A DNA stretch of 64,000 bases from Prionace glauca (taxonomy: Eukaryota; Chordata; Chondrichthyes; Carcharhiniformes; Carcharhinidae). Positions 31,842-42,139 of this stretch are shown piece after piece. Below the pieces are notes generated by a model. The model worked only from the letters and a program-made list of their open reading frames with translations. It was not told where the DNA came from and searched no databases. The position numbers were made by a program, and so were the translations under genes. How positions within the stretch are numbered: the first letter of the stretch is position 1; each line of letters begins with the position of its first letter. The stretch spans positions 15,928,059-15,992,058 of the forward strand of contig CM075760.1 of assembly GCA_037974335.1 (NCBI GenBank), written 5' to 3'.

Positions 31842-32814
31842 TCAGTTTAAACCTAACTGGATAGCCTTAGCAAATTTACCCCCCAGGATATTGGTCCCCC
31901 TCTGATTCTGGTGTAGACCATCCCTTTTATAGAGGTCCCACCTTCCCCAGAATGAGCCCCAATTGCTCAAGTACCTGAACCCCTCCCTCCTGCACCAACC
32001 CCTCAGCCACGAGTTCAAACTTTCCCTCTCTCTATTCCTCTCTAAACTATCCCGTGGCACAGGCAAGAGTCCGGAGATAACTACTCTATCAGACTTGGCC
32101 TTTAGCTTCCACCCCAACTCCATAAATCTCTGCTTAATATCCCCTTCCCTTAACCTCCCTATGTCATGTGTCCCCACATGAACTATAACTTGTGGTTGAT
32201 CTCCCTCTCCCTTAAGAGTCCTGAATACCCTTTCTGATACATCCCGGACCCCAGCCCCTGGTAGGCAACACACCAACCCTACCTTTACTTCCAACTCTCT
32301 TATCTGTCCCTTTAACTGTGGAGTCCCCAATCACGAGGCCCAGTCTTTTACAACCCTTAACCTCCTGAGCTTTCACATTAGGCTCACCCCCAGCAGCCTG
32401 CTCCCTTTGGCTATCCCCAGTTGATTCCTCCTCAACTGTAGCCTCCAGGACCGAAAACCTATTTTGGAGGGGAACAGCCCCAGGGGATTGTACCCCCGAT
32501 TGCTTCTTTCCCCTCTTCCTGGCTGTGACCCAAGACTCATTTCTAGGAGTGACTATCTCCTTATAACTCCTATCGATGTCCGCCTCCGCCTCCCGAATTA
32601 TGCGGAGTTCCTCTAACTCCATCTCCAGCTCCTTTACACACTCCTCCAGAAGCTGCAATCTAACACACTTCCTACAAGTAAAATCACCTGAAACACTATT
32701 AGATTCCCTCACCACATACATCCCACAGGAGATGCGGCTTACTGCCTGAACTGCCATCCCTGAAGCAATTACCAGCAGAAAAATAAAACTAAAATAAAAA
32801 AAAACTTCCCCCAC
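31842..32814 (-). pseudogene. LINE ORF1 with esterase domain, frameshifted
   Basis: ORF1 of the CR1 element in two frames. The N-terminal part (32,814-32,212) has CRKC within GDFTCRKCVRLQLLEECV, then an acidic coiled-coil-like stretch (VKELEMELEELRIIREAEAD). It also carries the nucleophile motif LVIGDSTVKGTDKR. The second frame (32,330-31,842) has VIVHVGTHDIGRL (block with N replaced by H) and DGLHQNQRGTNILG with the Asp-His pair. These are the SGNH/GDSL hydrolase blocks found in CR1 and L2 ORF1 proteins. The frame change lies between the GDS and VGTHD blocks, where the two frames overlap (32,212-32,330). Confidence 0.8.
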
Positions 32815-33110
32815 ACTTATAATTAGGTTAGAGGAGGTGGGAGGGTGGTATTCTCTACCAGTGTAGAAGATCCTCTCTACACTAATTTATAGGGTTCGGG
32901 GCCCCGAGAAAAAAAAACCTACAACTACCAGCAAGCGTCTTAGTGACGACTTCCTGTTTCTAACTAATTTTAAAAAAAAACCGCCGAAACTCGCAACTTT
33001 AAAACTATAAATAAAATGTTAAACAATAAAAACAGAAAACTGTACCTGTTTGCTGCCTCCTCTCACGCCCAAAAATCGCTGCCTCTCGATACTGCTCCTC
33101 AGGAACAATG

Positions 33111-33420
33111 AGGAGCATATCCAAAACCCAAAAATATTCCGCACGAATTCAACCCACACTCACTTTATATATATTGGTATGTTGAATGTATGTTGGTATG
33201 TATGTTGGTATGTTGACACTTGACCCTCGTTTATTATGGAAGTGAGACATTCAGGTGTATAACTTCCACCATTTACAGGAAAGTGCAGAAGATCCGCAGT
33301 GAGTCTCGATTCCCTCATCTGTCATCTGCTTTTCCTTTTTCTTCGTGATGAAGAACGATTTAAAAAATCTGTGAAATGTGTGCCATTTCCTTTAGTTCAC
33401 TTATATTATCACTTATGTCT
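33111..33420. other. LINE 5' flank, nothing recognised
   Basis: Contains a short GTTGGTATGTATGTTGGTAT tandem (about 33,173-33,215). Otherwise featureless. Confidence 0.4.
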
Positions 33421-33809
33421 GTCTTTTTGAGCACTCACTACTATCAGGTATTTCAGATGGTGATTAACCATATTAGTCTCCAACTATAAACCCATTGAAT
33501 TCTGTGTAGACTGATCGAGATGCGAATATCTGCCCGCTGTCAAAATCGAACTTCCTTGTCAGTGCGTCAAAGAAAAGCGTTTCTTATTTCAGAGAAAGCA
33601 TTTGAGGATGAAGTCAGAGCAATGATAATATGCCTTTAACATAAAGGTTCGCAAAAGTGTTGAGCAACAAACTGTAAATAAGCAGTTTTCCATTAACAAG
33701 TGGCAAATATTCAGACAAGAACTTTGAAGGCCGAAGTGGAGAAGGGTTCCATGTGAACAGCAGTTGAACATGGGTCAGTCGGTCCTAAGACATGAAAAAG
33801 CTTAACGAA

Positions 33810-33882
33810 CGTTTCTGCTCGGTTTCGAACCGGGGACCAGTCGCGTGTTAGGCGAACGTGATAACCATTACACTACAAAAAC
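33810..33882 (-). tRNA. tRNA-Val (AAC)
   Basis: A 73-nt minus-strand cloverleaf: acceptor GTTTTTG pairs with CAGAAAC through one GU, D arm AGTGTAATGGTTATCAC, anticodon loop CTAACAC giving AAC. The T loop TTCGAAA has one mismatched stem pair, and the first anticodon-stem pair is also lost. Two weak pairs lower confidence, but the pol III boxes are intact. Confidence 0.75.
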
Positions 33883-34219
33883 AGGATGACGGGGTAGTTG
33901 GAGCAAGCCTGCCTGTCTGCAATGTTCAACTACGCTGTGTTGCTGTTGGTTCCGATGGTCAGACTGAGAGCCCATGTCACTTAACTCAGGAAGACAACCG
34001 TTACTTTCAATCTGATTGTACGACCTAACCCGAACATCAATATTTAAAAGTATTCGTGTCGCAAATATCTAAGGGAGCAATGATTTCTACCCATTTTTTA
34101 TCCCATGATTCTCATCTTCCTTCGAATAACGTACCCGCGACACTGAATTCGCATGAGGTTTAGCAATGAACTTACATCATGTACACTTCGCTCATGCTTA
34201 ATGAGAACGACCCAACAAT

Positions 34220-34293
34220 GCTTCTGCCCGGTTTCGGACCCCAGATCTTTATGCTTGTGAGATGAACGTGACAACCACTACACTAAAGGAAAA
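34220..34293 (-). pseudogene. tRNA-Val (CAC-like) pseudogene
   Basis: The minus strand retains TTAGTGTAGTGGTTGTCACG, a CTCACAA loop (CAC) and GGTCCGAAACCGGGCAGAAG. The acceptor ends no longer pair (TTTTCCT versus CAGAAGC), and the anticodon stem is broken. Confidence 0.6.
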
Positions 34294-34309
34294 GCTGTTA
34301 CCTGTATTG

Positions 34310-34900
34310 CAATATCACCTGTACCTGTATTTTTGAGCACACAATACTACGAGACATGTTTCAAGTGGTGATTAACTATGTTAGCCTGCACCCATTAACC
34401 CATTAAAGTTTGTTGTAGACTGAACGAAATGCTAATATGCGCACGTTGTCAAAATAGCAACGTTTCTTGCCTGCCAGTGCGTCAAAATATTCAATATTTA
34501 TTTTACAGGAAGCATTTGAGGCCGACGTCAAGCAAAGATAATATGAATCGGGATTCGGATAATGGCCAGCAACAAACTGAAATCATGCAGATTCTTCTCA
34601 GCCGAAATGAAAAACCTTAATGCATTCTTCTGCCCAGTTTGGGATCAGGGTCCTTTACAAGCACTACACTCCAGAAATAAATGACAGCATATCGCCGCTA
34701 GTCGGCCTGATCACAATACTCAACTCCACTGCGTTGCTGCAGGTTGGCATGGTCAGAATGAGAACCCATGCCACTTAGTACAAGAACACATTCGTTCCGT
34801 TCAAACTGATGGATCAGCTTATCTTGTAATTCCAAATTTAAAAGCGTTCCTCCAGCAAATGTCTCGGGGAACTCAATGATTTAAAACTCAATTGTTTTAG
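34310..34900. repeat. Tandem tRNA-Val unit, copy 2
   Basis: Diverged copy of 33,420-34,300 with several deletions. It ends near GGCATGGTCAGAATGAGAAC and GAACACATTCGTTCCGTTC, which match the end of copy 1. Confidence 0.6.
34622..34673 (-). pseudogene. tRNA-Val remnant, internally deleted
   Basis: GGAGTGTAGTGCTTGTAAAG followed directly by ATCCCAAACTGGGCAGAAG. The anticodon arm is gone. It is the third copy, in the second tandem unit. Confidence 0.5.
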
Positions 34901-35179
34901 TTCAGAGTTCAGAAGATGTTGAGTAATATTCTGCCCGATGATGACAGGTTCATTCTTGTCCAGCTCACAGCTCCTTTGTCTTACATTTCATCCAATCAGC
35001 TCCGAGTATCTTCAGCCTCCAATTCATGACGTCAGAGAGAGGACGTCAGAGAGAGGAGCAGGAACCATTTGAATCTGATCTCAGAACAATGAGCTGTACA
35101 GAAGAACTTCAGAGAATAGGGAAGAGGAGTTGCAATACACCATTTGCTCCTTCATTAGGGCCGGTTCTGCCATTCAGTA

Positions 35180-36110
35180 AAACCATCGTTTATCTCTCTC
35201 ACAGTAAGACGTCTCACAACATCAGGTTAAAGTCCAGGAGGTTTACTTTGTAGCACGAGCTTTCGGAGTACTGTTCCTTAATGAGGCGAATTGAGTTTAA
35301 AAACAGGGCACATTTAAACACAGACTCAATTGCAAAATAATGGTTGGAATGCGAGTCTTAACAGGGAATCAAGTCTTTACAGGTACATACAATGCGATGG
35401 AGAGGGGGATAATGACATGTCAAAGCGGTGTGAATTGTCGCTAACCAGGCCAGTTAGTAGGATTTTGCAAGCCCAGGCCAAATTGTGGGGGTTAGACGTC
35501 GTGTAACATGAACCCAAGGTCCTGGTTGAAAGGTTCTCATGTGTATGGAATTTGGCTATCAGTTTCTGCTCAGCCATTCTGCGTTGTCGTGCGTCTTGAA
35601 GGCCGCCTTGGAGAACGCTTACCCGAAGATCAGTGGCTGAATGCTTGTGACCGCTAATGTGTTCCCCAGCATGAAGGGAATACTCTTGCCTGGTGATTGT
35701 CGAGTGATGTTGATTCATCTGTTGTGGCAGCGTCTGCATGGCCTCGGCGATGTACCATGCTTCAGGACATCCTTTTCTGCAGCGCGTGAAGTAGACAATT
35801 TTGGCCGAGTTGCATGTGTATGTACCGTCTATCTTGTGCATTCTGTTCTCACCTGTGATGTTGGCATCCACGTCGATGATTCAACGCGTCTTGCAGAGGT
35901 GGCAGCAGCAGGCTTGTGTGGGGTGTGGTGTTCACTGTTCCCTTGAAGGCTGGTTAGTTTTCTAAGAACAATGGTCTGTATGAGGTTGCTTTGTTATTTG
36001 AAGGCGAGGAGTGGGGTCATTGAGATGGCCTCCGCGAGATATTCGTCTTCATCAATGATATGCTGAAGGTCTCCGAAGAAGATGTCATAGCTTCTCCATC
36101 GCGAACAAGG
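35180..36110 (-). mobile_element. Penelope-like element fragment (linker, GIY-YIG, tail)
   Basis: On the minus strand, in order: a post-RT linker remnant (PLLAFK, then NLIQTIVLRKLTSLQGN), a cysteine-containing segment, then the GIY-YIG-type endonuclease (TYTCNSAKIVYFTRCRKGCP, EAWYIAEAMQTL, HISGHKHSATDLRVSVLQGG, AEQKLIAKFHTHE), then a non-coding tail ending at AAGACGTCTCACAAC. The linker followed by a CxxC-flanked WYI/GET-like endonuclease is the arrangement of Penelope-like retroelements. Stops and frameshifts are present. The middle of the 3' tail differs from the other two copies. Confidence 0.68.
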
Positions 36111-36132
36111 TGTCTTGTTGTCTGCACTCTAG

Positions 36133-36398
36133 GGATGTAGTATAGAACCCTACAGAGCATAGAACCCTACAGTGCAGAAACAGGCCCTTCGGCCCATCGA
36201 GTCTGCACCGAACACAATCTCACCCAGACCCTATCCCCATATCCCTACACATTTACCTGCTAATCCCTCTAACCTACACATCCCAGGACACTAAGGGGCA
36301 ATTTTAGCATAGCCAATGAACCTAACCCGCACATCTTTGGACTGTGGGAGGAAACCGGAGCACCCGGAGAAAACCCACGCAGACACGAGGAGAATGTG
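36133..36398 (-). mobile_element. tRNA-derived SINE, 5'-truncated, inverted
   Basis: Contains CACTGTAGGGTTCTATGCTC and GGGCCGAAGGGCCTGTTTC in reverse. It breaks off after the ATTCTCCTCGTGTCTGCG equivalent, before the tRNA head. Confidence 0.75.
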
Positions 36399-36594
36399 AT
36401 ATAAACTTGTCATCACCGCTACCACAGGAAGCAATTGACGTCATATCTGGTGCTGCCAGGAAACTGAATAAATGGAGTAAGACAAAGTCATAAATCTCAT
36501 TCAGCCTCCTCCACCATTTAATAAGATCATGAAAAAATAAAGTCACCTTAGTCCCAACTGAACATATGTTGTTATTTATTCATCTGATAATAAA

Positions 36595-36700
36595 AGGAAA
36601 ATGCTGCGGATGCTGGAAATCTGAAATTAAAAACAAAAAGTGCTGGATCAACTGAAGTAGTCTGGAGAAAACGGAGTGAACATTTCAAATCTAAATAATT
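36595..36700 (+). repeat. Dispersed repeat, 'AATGCTGGAA' type
   Basis: AAATGCTGCGGATGCTGGAA to GGAGAAAACGGAGTGAAC. Same family as 23,010. Confidence 0.5.
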
Positions 36701-37360
36701 ATCCTCCAGGGATATTCATCTTATTTGTTTCCCTTTGGATGAAGATGTTATACAAAGGTAAACCGAACAGTTTAAAAGCTGTGGACATTTTTTATTAGGT
36801 AGCTGAAAATGCTCGAAGAGCCGAAAGGCCCAATTCTGACCATATTTCCCATATTCTAATTAGTGCGGACAAGGCGATGGTTATGGTGATGTGAATGTGT
36901 CAGCGCGGCTGGACGAGCTAAGGTATAATTTCAGTTTCTAGTGCCTGTGGCGATTCTGCTTCAGTTCCTGCCTCTGACAAATTTCCAGCTGGTTTTGTCT
37001 TTGAGGCGTGCTTGTATCTCCTGAGGCCTCTATCACTCTCTGTGTGTGACTCAGCTCACCGATGTGAACACGTTTATCTTTTTCCAACACAAACCTGATT
37101 CACATTAGTTCAAAAGGTCATGTCAAAATGTTTCGGACAAAAGTCGTTAAGGTGAAAGATGTAAGATGCGTTTGTTATGCTTAGAAGGAGCTGCAACAAA
37201 AAATGTGAATGATGTTAGTGGTGATTCTCAGGAGTGCATTGTAAGCTTGGCGATTTTGCAGGTCGATTATCTTTTACATTTTCAAATCAGAACAATATGA
37301 GATGCCAATTGGGAAAGCGCATTTACTGTCCGCTTATTCTCGGACTTGAAGGAGTTCTGG
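36701..37360. other. Intergenic, nothing recognised
   Basis: No supported feature upstream of tRNA-Lys. Confidence 0.4.
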
Positions 37361-37368
37361 CGCAACTT

Positions 37369-37441
37369 GCCCGACTATCTCAGTCGGTAGAGCATAAGAC
37401 TTTTAATCTTAGGGTCGTGGGTTCGAGCCCCACGTTGGGCG
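37369..37441 (+). tRNA. tRNA-Lys (TTT)
   Basis: A complete 73-nt cloverleaf: acceptor GCCCGAC/GTTGGGC, D loop AGTCGGTA, anticodon stem TAAGA/TCTTA with loop CTTTTAA giving TTT, T arm GTGGG/CCCAC around TTCGAGC, discriminator G. One D-stem pair is non-standard. Inverted relics of this gene remain at about 22,176 and 2,580 within the duplicated tRNA block, so this is probably the intact parent-type locus. Confidence 0.92.
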
Positions 37442-37449
37442 CCTTTATT

Positions 37450-37800
37450 TTAAAACGTTGCTGTTTTCCTGAGTGAGCTCCAGCTCTCCATTTCTCCGAC
37501 AGTGCCACTGCTGAAAATGATTTTTTCTCCATGCCGCTTTGTTAATCCCTCAGTTATTATTTTGTGAATGAAATGTGCCCCCATCCTTTTGAAGTCGGAG
37601 AGTTTAGTGCTTAATTCAATAAGAAGCTTTTTTTCAAATCGTTTAGCATCAGATTTGGACCCAGATCTGGGAAATATTTGTGTCATTGGGAAAAATAAAA
37701 TCTATCCCATTATTAGCGGGATTTTATCTTGTATCATCATTTCTATCGTCAAGGCTTCCCAACCTATCATTGTCCTTTTCCTGTTCTTGATTTTCTGAGC
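37450..37800 (-). repeat. Inverted relative of the tRNA-Glu/Lys block
   Basis: The reverse complement of this stretch (GGAGAGCTGGAGCTCACTC, CAGATCTGGGTCCAAATCTG) matches sequence at about 2,350-2,570 and 21,950-22,170. It ties the tRNA-Lys locus to the duplicated tRNA blocks. Confidence 0.6.
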
Positions 37801-37892
37801 ATGACATTTCGAATTCAACGCAAAATGGTACAATTCCGTGATTTTCACACAACAAATTAAATAACAGTTGTTGCACAACAATAAATTTTCGT

Positions 37893-38370
37893 CATTCGGC
37901 ATTCGGCCTCTGACCTTCGGGTAAGCATTCCCCAAGGCGGCCTTCACCACACACGACAGCGCAGAGTCGCTGAGCAGAGACTGATAGCCAAGTTCCGCAC
38001 ACATGAGGACGGTCTCAACCGGGATTTTGGGTTCATGTCGCACTATCTGTAACCCGAATGACTTGCCTGGGTTTGCAAAACCTCATTTACTGTACTGTCT
38101 GGAGACAATACACATCTCTTTATCCTGTGATCAGTGCTCCTTCCACTCACATTGTCGGCCACTTTAAGACTTGAACAGCAGGTTAGGTGTAAGGATTCGC
38201 ATTCTAATCAGTAATCTGTAAACTGTCTGTGCTGTTATATGCTCTGCCTGAGGCCAGAACTCTCCATCCACCTGACGATGAGGGAAACCTCGAAAGCTTG
38301 TGAGTTTACTATCAAATAAATCAGTTGGACTTAAACCTGGTGATGGCAGACCTCTTACTTTATTCAGCCC
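37893..38370 (+). mobile_element. Penelope-like 3' fragment
   Basis: Close copy of 5,890-6,360: CCTCTGACCTTCGGGTAAGC, GACTGATAGCCAAGTTCC, CCTCGAAAGCTTGTGAGT. It is 5'-truncated within the endonuclease and lacks the final CGCCGGCAT end. Confidence 0.7.
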
Positions 38371-38459
38371 ATTCAGAGTACAGTTAAGAGTCAACCAAAT
38401 TCCTATGGATTTGGAGTCACCTGTCGGTCCGACCATTTAAGGATAGTGGTTTGCCCTCT

Positions 38460-39240
38460 GCAGCTTTTCCAGTGCTATTACATTACTCCTGCAAGGTGAG
38501 TTTCAGAACTCCACACAATACACCAGCTATTGCCTAACCAACAGTTTATATCGTTACAACATCAGCTCCATTCTCTCATAAACTCTTTGCCTTGGCTAAA
38601 AATGGCAAGCATACCACATGCCTTTATCAACCTCTTCATCCACCTGCCCTGCTGCATATCCACAACAAAGCCCCTCGGAGCTTCACAGGATCCTTTTGGT
38701 CATGGTGTATTCCCTTGCCTTCTTTGTCCTGCTCGAATACATCATTTCACATTGATCGGGATCGAATTCAATTTGCCACTGATCAGCCCATCTCACCAGC
38801 TCATCTATATTGTCCAGCGACGGGACTCTATCCTGCTGTCAATTTATCGCCTCACAAATGTTTGTATCCCCGGTAACTCACCGATCAAGTTCCCACTTTC
38901 AAGTCTAAATCATTCATATAAATAACAGATGGAAGGACCCCAAAACCGATCCCCATCGGACCCCAAAGTACTAACGCTTCCAGTTTGAAAAAAAACTTAT
39001 TAACTGCTTTATGATCCTGTTCTGCTACATTAATGGACCGCTGTACATGCACTCCACGTTTCCTCGGAAATTCCATGTCTATCATGTTTTCCTTTGGTCT
39101 TGATTGTACTGCCTGAGTGCATAACCTCAGACTGACCAGATCGAATTCCGTTTGCAATAGATCAGCTCAGCTGGCCAGCCCGTCTACATCCTCCAGAGAA
39201 ACAAAGCTATCGTCCTCCCTATTTACCAACTGAAGCATGG
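38460..39240 (-). mobile_element. Decayed LINE fragment, RT region
   Basis: The minus strand shows only scraps of a CR1-type ORF2, such as the VLPSVIYMNDLDLKV region near the VPQG/ADD interval. It continues the pattern of the LINE remains at 17.6 kb. Heavily mutated. Confidence 0.45.
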
Positions 39241-39569
39241 AACGGGTTAATGAACTGTGTAATACTTAGAGATTTGTAAAAAAAAACTGTAAAACTTGTT
39301 TTCGTGCATCCAAGAACAGATAGGAGAACAGAGACACCAGTTATGATTTTTCCCAGCTAATTGTATTCAGGAATGCGGCTAACCCAGGCAGTATCCATTT
39401 TGTGTTTTTTAGTATTGTGTTACATGCATGCCTTTTGTGACCGGATAATAATAAATTCATACATATCTATTATATACTACCGACATAAATGCTTATCATA
39501 TAAATTGCTATACAGGTGCCTTCGAATATAAAATTGTTATGCAGGTTCCTGCACGCTTGTATGTCATTT

Positions 39570-39880
39570 GACATGTTTGTGCAAAACTTTATTAAATGCC
39601 TTCTGGAAATCTAAGTACATTATATCCCGTCATCCACAGCACATGTGACTCCAACAAGGAAGTCCAATACATTGGTTACATGTGATTTTCGTTTCGCAAT
39701 ATCATGCTGACTCTGCCTAATTACCTTGAACTGTGCCCTGCTATAACATCTTTAATAATCTCTTCAACTATTTTTCCTCCGACTGAGATAATGCTAACTG
39801 TCTTATGGCTTACCTGTTATTCAAAAAAAAGGTCACATTTGCGATCTTCCACTCCAACAGAATTTTCTCCGAAACTCAAG
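39570..39880 (-). mobile_element. Decayed LINE fragment, SKAFDKV region
   Basis: The complement of AAACTTTATTAAATGCCTTC corresponds to KAFNKV, and downstream sequence corresponds to the QHGF and NYRP blocks. Many stops. Confidence 0.45.
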
Positions 39881-40226
39881 AGTTTTGAGAAATTGGAAAC
39901 AATCAACAATCTGATCAGCCACTTCTTTAAGAACCAGCCAGTGAGTGCCATTCAGATCCCGGAATTTCTCAGCCCACAGACCCAACAAATTGTTCAATAC
40001 TATTTGCTGCTTATGCTGACTTTCCTGAGTTCTTCCTCACTTCCATTTCCTGATTTACAGCTATTTCTCGGATATTACTTGTGCCCACTGTAATGAAGCC
40101 CAGTGTAAATACCTCTTTTAGTAATCTGCCACAGCCCAACTTTCCGTTACCGATTTCCCAGATGCACTTTTATGGGGCCATCGCTCACGTTATTAATTCT
40201 ATTTTTAGTTCAATCGCTAAAGAAAT

Positions 40227-40406
40227 TCTTACTTTTCATGCTAAAGTTAATGGTTAGCTGTCGCTGATACTCCAGTGTTTTTTTTCTCTTTTCTATAATT
40301 TTGCCGTTCTTTTAAGTGCTTTATATCTTTTCCAATCTTCTGATGTGCTATTCATCTTTGCACAAGTTATATTTTGTTTTCTTCAATTTAATGTTGTCTT
40401 TAACGT
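40227..40406 (+). repeat. Long inverted repeat, left arm
   Basis: About 180 bp whose reverse complement is found almost unchanged at 41,250-41,428 (one length difference in a T run). Landmarks are TTAATGGTTAGCTGTCGCTG and CTTCTGATGTGCTATTCATC. The two arms enclose about 840 bp. Confidence 0.9.
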
Positions 40407-40639
40407 TTTTAGATGACCTCTGAAATTAGGTCCCTATCTGAATTTTTACTTTCTTATTGGAATGTATCTATTTTGTGTTCTGAAGTGTCCATTCAAATGT
40501 CTTTCGTTGAACCTCTACTGATTTATCCTTTAAAGACATTTTTTGTTCTCTCTCGCGAGTTCCACTTTCCTTCCCCCATAGTTACCCTTATTTAAGTTTA
40601 AAATAATAGTCTTTTCTCCCTCAAACTAAAAGCAAAATT

Positions 40640-41040
40640 CAATCTTATTATTATGATATCTGCTAATAAACAGTACCTTCACCAAAAGTTTCAATGAATC
40701 CCATTCCATTGCACAATATCAAGTCTAGTATAACTTACTCACTGGTTGGTTGCAAAACGAATAATTCTATGAAATAACCCAGGGGAAAAAAATCTATTAT
40801 GTCCTCATCTATGCTACGTTTACCCATCTGATTTTTGCTATCTATATGTAGATTAACATCATCCATGATTATTATCATACCATTCTGACAAGAATACATT
40901 ATCTCTTGCTTTATAATCTGTCCTACCATATAGCCGCAGTAAGGGCCCACAAGTGACTTATTACTTTTATCACTTCTTACCACAACTCAAATTGCCTCCA
41001 TATCATGCTTTCCTGATCTTAGGTCATTCCGCTCTAATGT
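40640..41040 (-). mobile_element. Decayed LINE endonuclease fragment
   Basis: The minus strand retains MIIIMDDVNLHI, equivalent to the endonuclease GDFN block, and a VGPYCGYMVGQ stretch. It is located in the loop of the long inverted repeat. Confidence 0.4.
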
Positions 41041-41154
41041 CATCATTAATTATCAGAGACACACACCATAGAGAAAGAAAATATTGTAGAAGTCGGGAGA
41101 CATTTGAAGCTCAATAGACATTGTTCGTTTTGATTTAATGGTATAGTCACTACG

Positions 41155-41240
41155 TTATGAAATAAAAACCGAAAATGCCGGATAAATTCAGCAGGTCTGA
41201 AAGTTTCTGCAGAGATAGACAGAATTAATCTTTAAGATAT
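41155..41240 (+). repeat. Dispersed repeat, 'AATGCTGGAA' type
   Basis: GAAAATGCCGGATAAATTCA, then GCAGGTCTGAAAGTTTCTGC. Same family as 23,010 and 36,595. Confidence 0.5.
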
Positions 41241-41249
41241 ATATGATCT

Positions 41250-41428
41250 ACGTTAAAGACAACATTAAATTGAAGAAAACAAAATATAACTTGTGCAAAG
41301 ATGAATAGCACATCAGAAGATTGGAAAAGATATAAAGCACTTAAAAGAACGGCAAAATTATAGAAAAGAGAAAAAAACACTGGAGTATCAGCGACAGCTA
41401 ACCATTAACTTTAGCATGAAAAGTAAGA
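41250..41428 (-). repeat. Long inverted repeat, right arm
   Basis: Near-exact reverse complement of 40,227-40,406. It directly abuts the CR1 fragment that starts near 41,430. Confidence 0.9.
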
Positions 41429-41429
41429 A

Positions 41430-42110
41430 ACTCTGCACCCTGAAAGTTGGGAATCAAGTAGACAAGGTTGTTAAGAAGGCATACGGTGTCTTGGCGTTTA
41501 TTGGTAGGGGGATTGAATTTAGGAGTCGCAGCGTCATGATGCAACTGTACACAACTCTGGTGCGGCCACACTTGGAGTTTTGTGTGCAGTTCTGGTCCCC
41601 ACATTACAGGAAGGATGTAGAGGCTTTGGAGAGGATGCAGAGGAGGTTTACCAGGATGTTGCCTGGTATGGAGGGGAGATCCTATGAGGAGAGACTGAGA
41701 GATTTGGGGTTGTTTTCGCTGGAAAGAAGGCGGCTAAGAGGGGATCTCATTGAAACATATAAGATGATTAGAGGTTTAGACAGGGTAGATAGTGATAGCC
41801 TTTTTCCTAGGATGGAGAAAGCTAGCACGAGGGGGCACGACTTTAAATTAAGGGGGGGTAGTTATAGGACTGATGTCAGGGGTAGGTTCTTTACCCAGAG
41901 GGTGGTGAGGGACTGGAATGCCCTGCCAGCTGCAGTTGTAAATGCACCTAGTTTGGGGGCGTTTAAGAGATCTGTGGATAGGTTTATGGATGAAAAGGGA
42001 TTGGTTAAGGCTAGTGGGTCATTGTTTTGTAACTGGTTGGCGCAACATCGTGGGCCGAAGGGCCTGTTCTGCGCTGTAATGTTCTATGTTCTATGTTCTA
42101 CTTACAGTAC
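41430..42110 (+). mobile_element. CR1-like LINE, 3' fragment
   Basis: An open frame encodes KVGNQVDKVVKKAYGVLAF, RPHLEFCVQFWSPHYRKDVE, RMQRRFTRMLPGMEG and RFFTQRVVRDWNALP. It ends ATGTTCTATGTTCTATGTTC. It is close to the 28.9-33.1 kb element in sequence and carries few mutations, so it is a recent 5'-truncated insertion. Confidence 0.85.
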
Positions 42111-42139
42111 TGAGGAAAAGTTAAAAAAAACTACATAGT

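Larger units (their letters stand above)
28889..33110 (-). mobile_element. CR1-like LINE, nearly full length
   Basis: Reads on the minus strand from about 33,110 to a 3' end with ATGTTCTATGTTCTATG-type repeats at 28,889. Order: ORF1 (two overlapping frames, 32,814-31,842) with a CxxC-like zinc motif near FTCRKCVRL and an SGNH esterase domain; ORF2 endonuclease start (KCVYFNARTIRNKVDELAAW, 31,750-31,541) and end (GDSDHNSIMF); then reverse transcriptase. The 5' boundary is approximate. Several frameshifts mean it is not autonomous now. The copy at 41.4-42.1 kb belongs to the same subfamily. Confidence 0.85.
33420..34300. repeat. Tandem tRNA-Val unit, copy 1
   Basis: Unit of about 0.88 kb repeated once at 34,310-34,900. 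Matching landmarks are GGTGATTAACCATATTAG, CAGTGCGTCAAAGA, GAAAGCATTTGAGG and GATGGTCAGACTGAGAGCCC. Confidence 0.65.
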
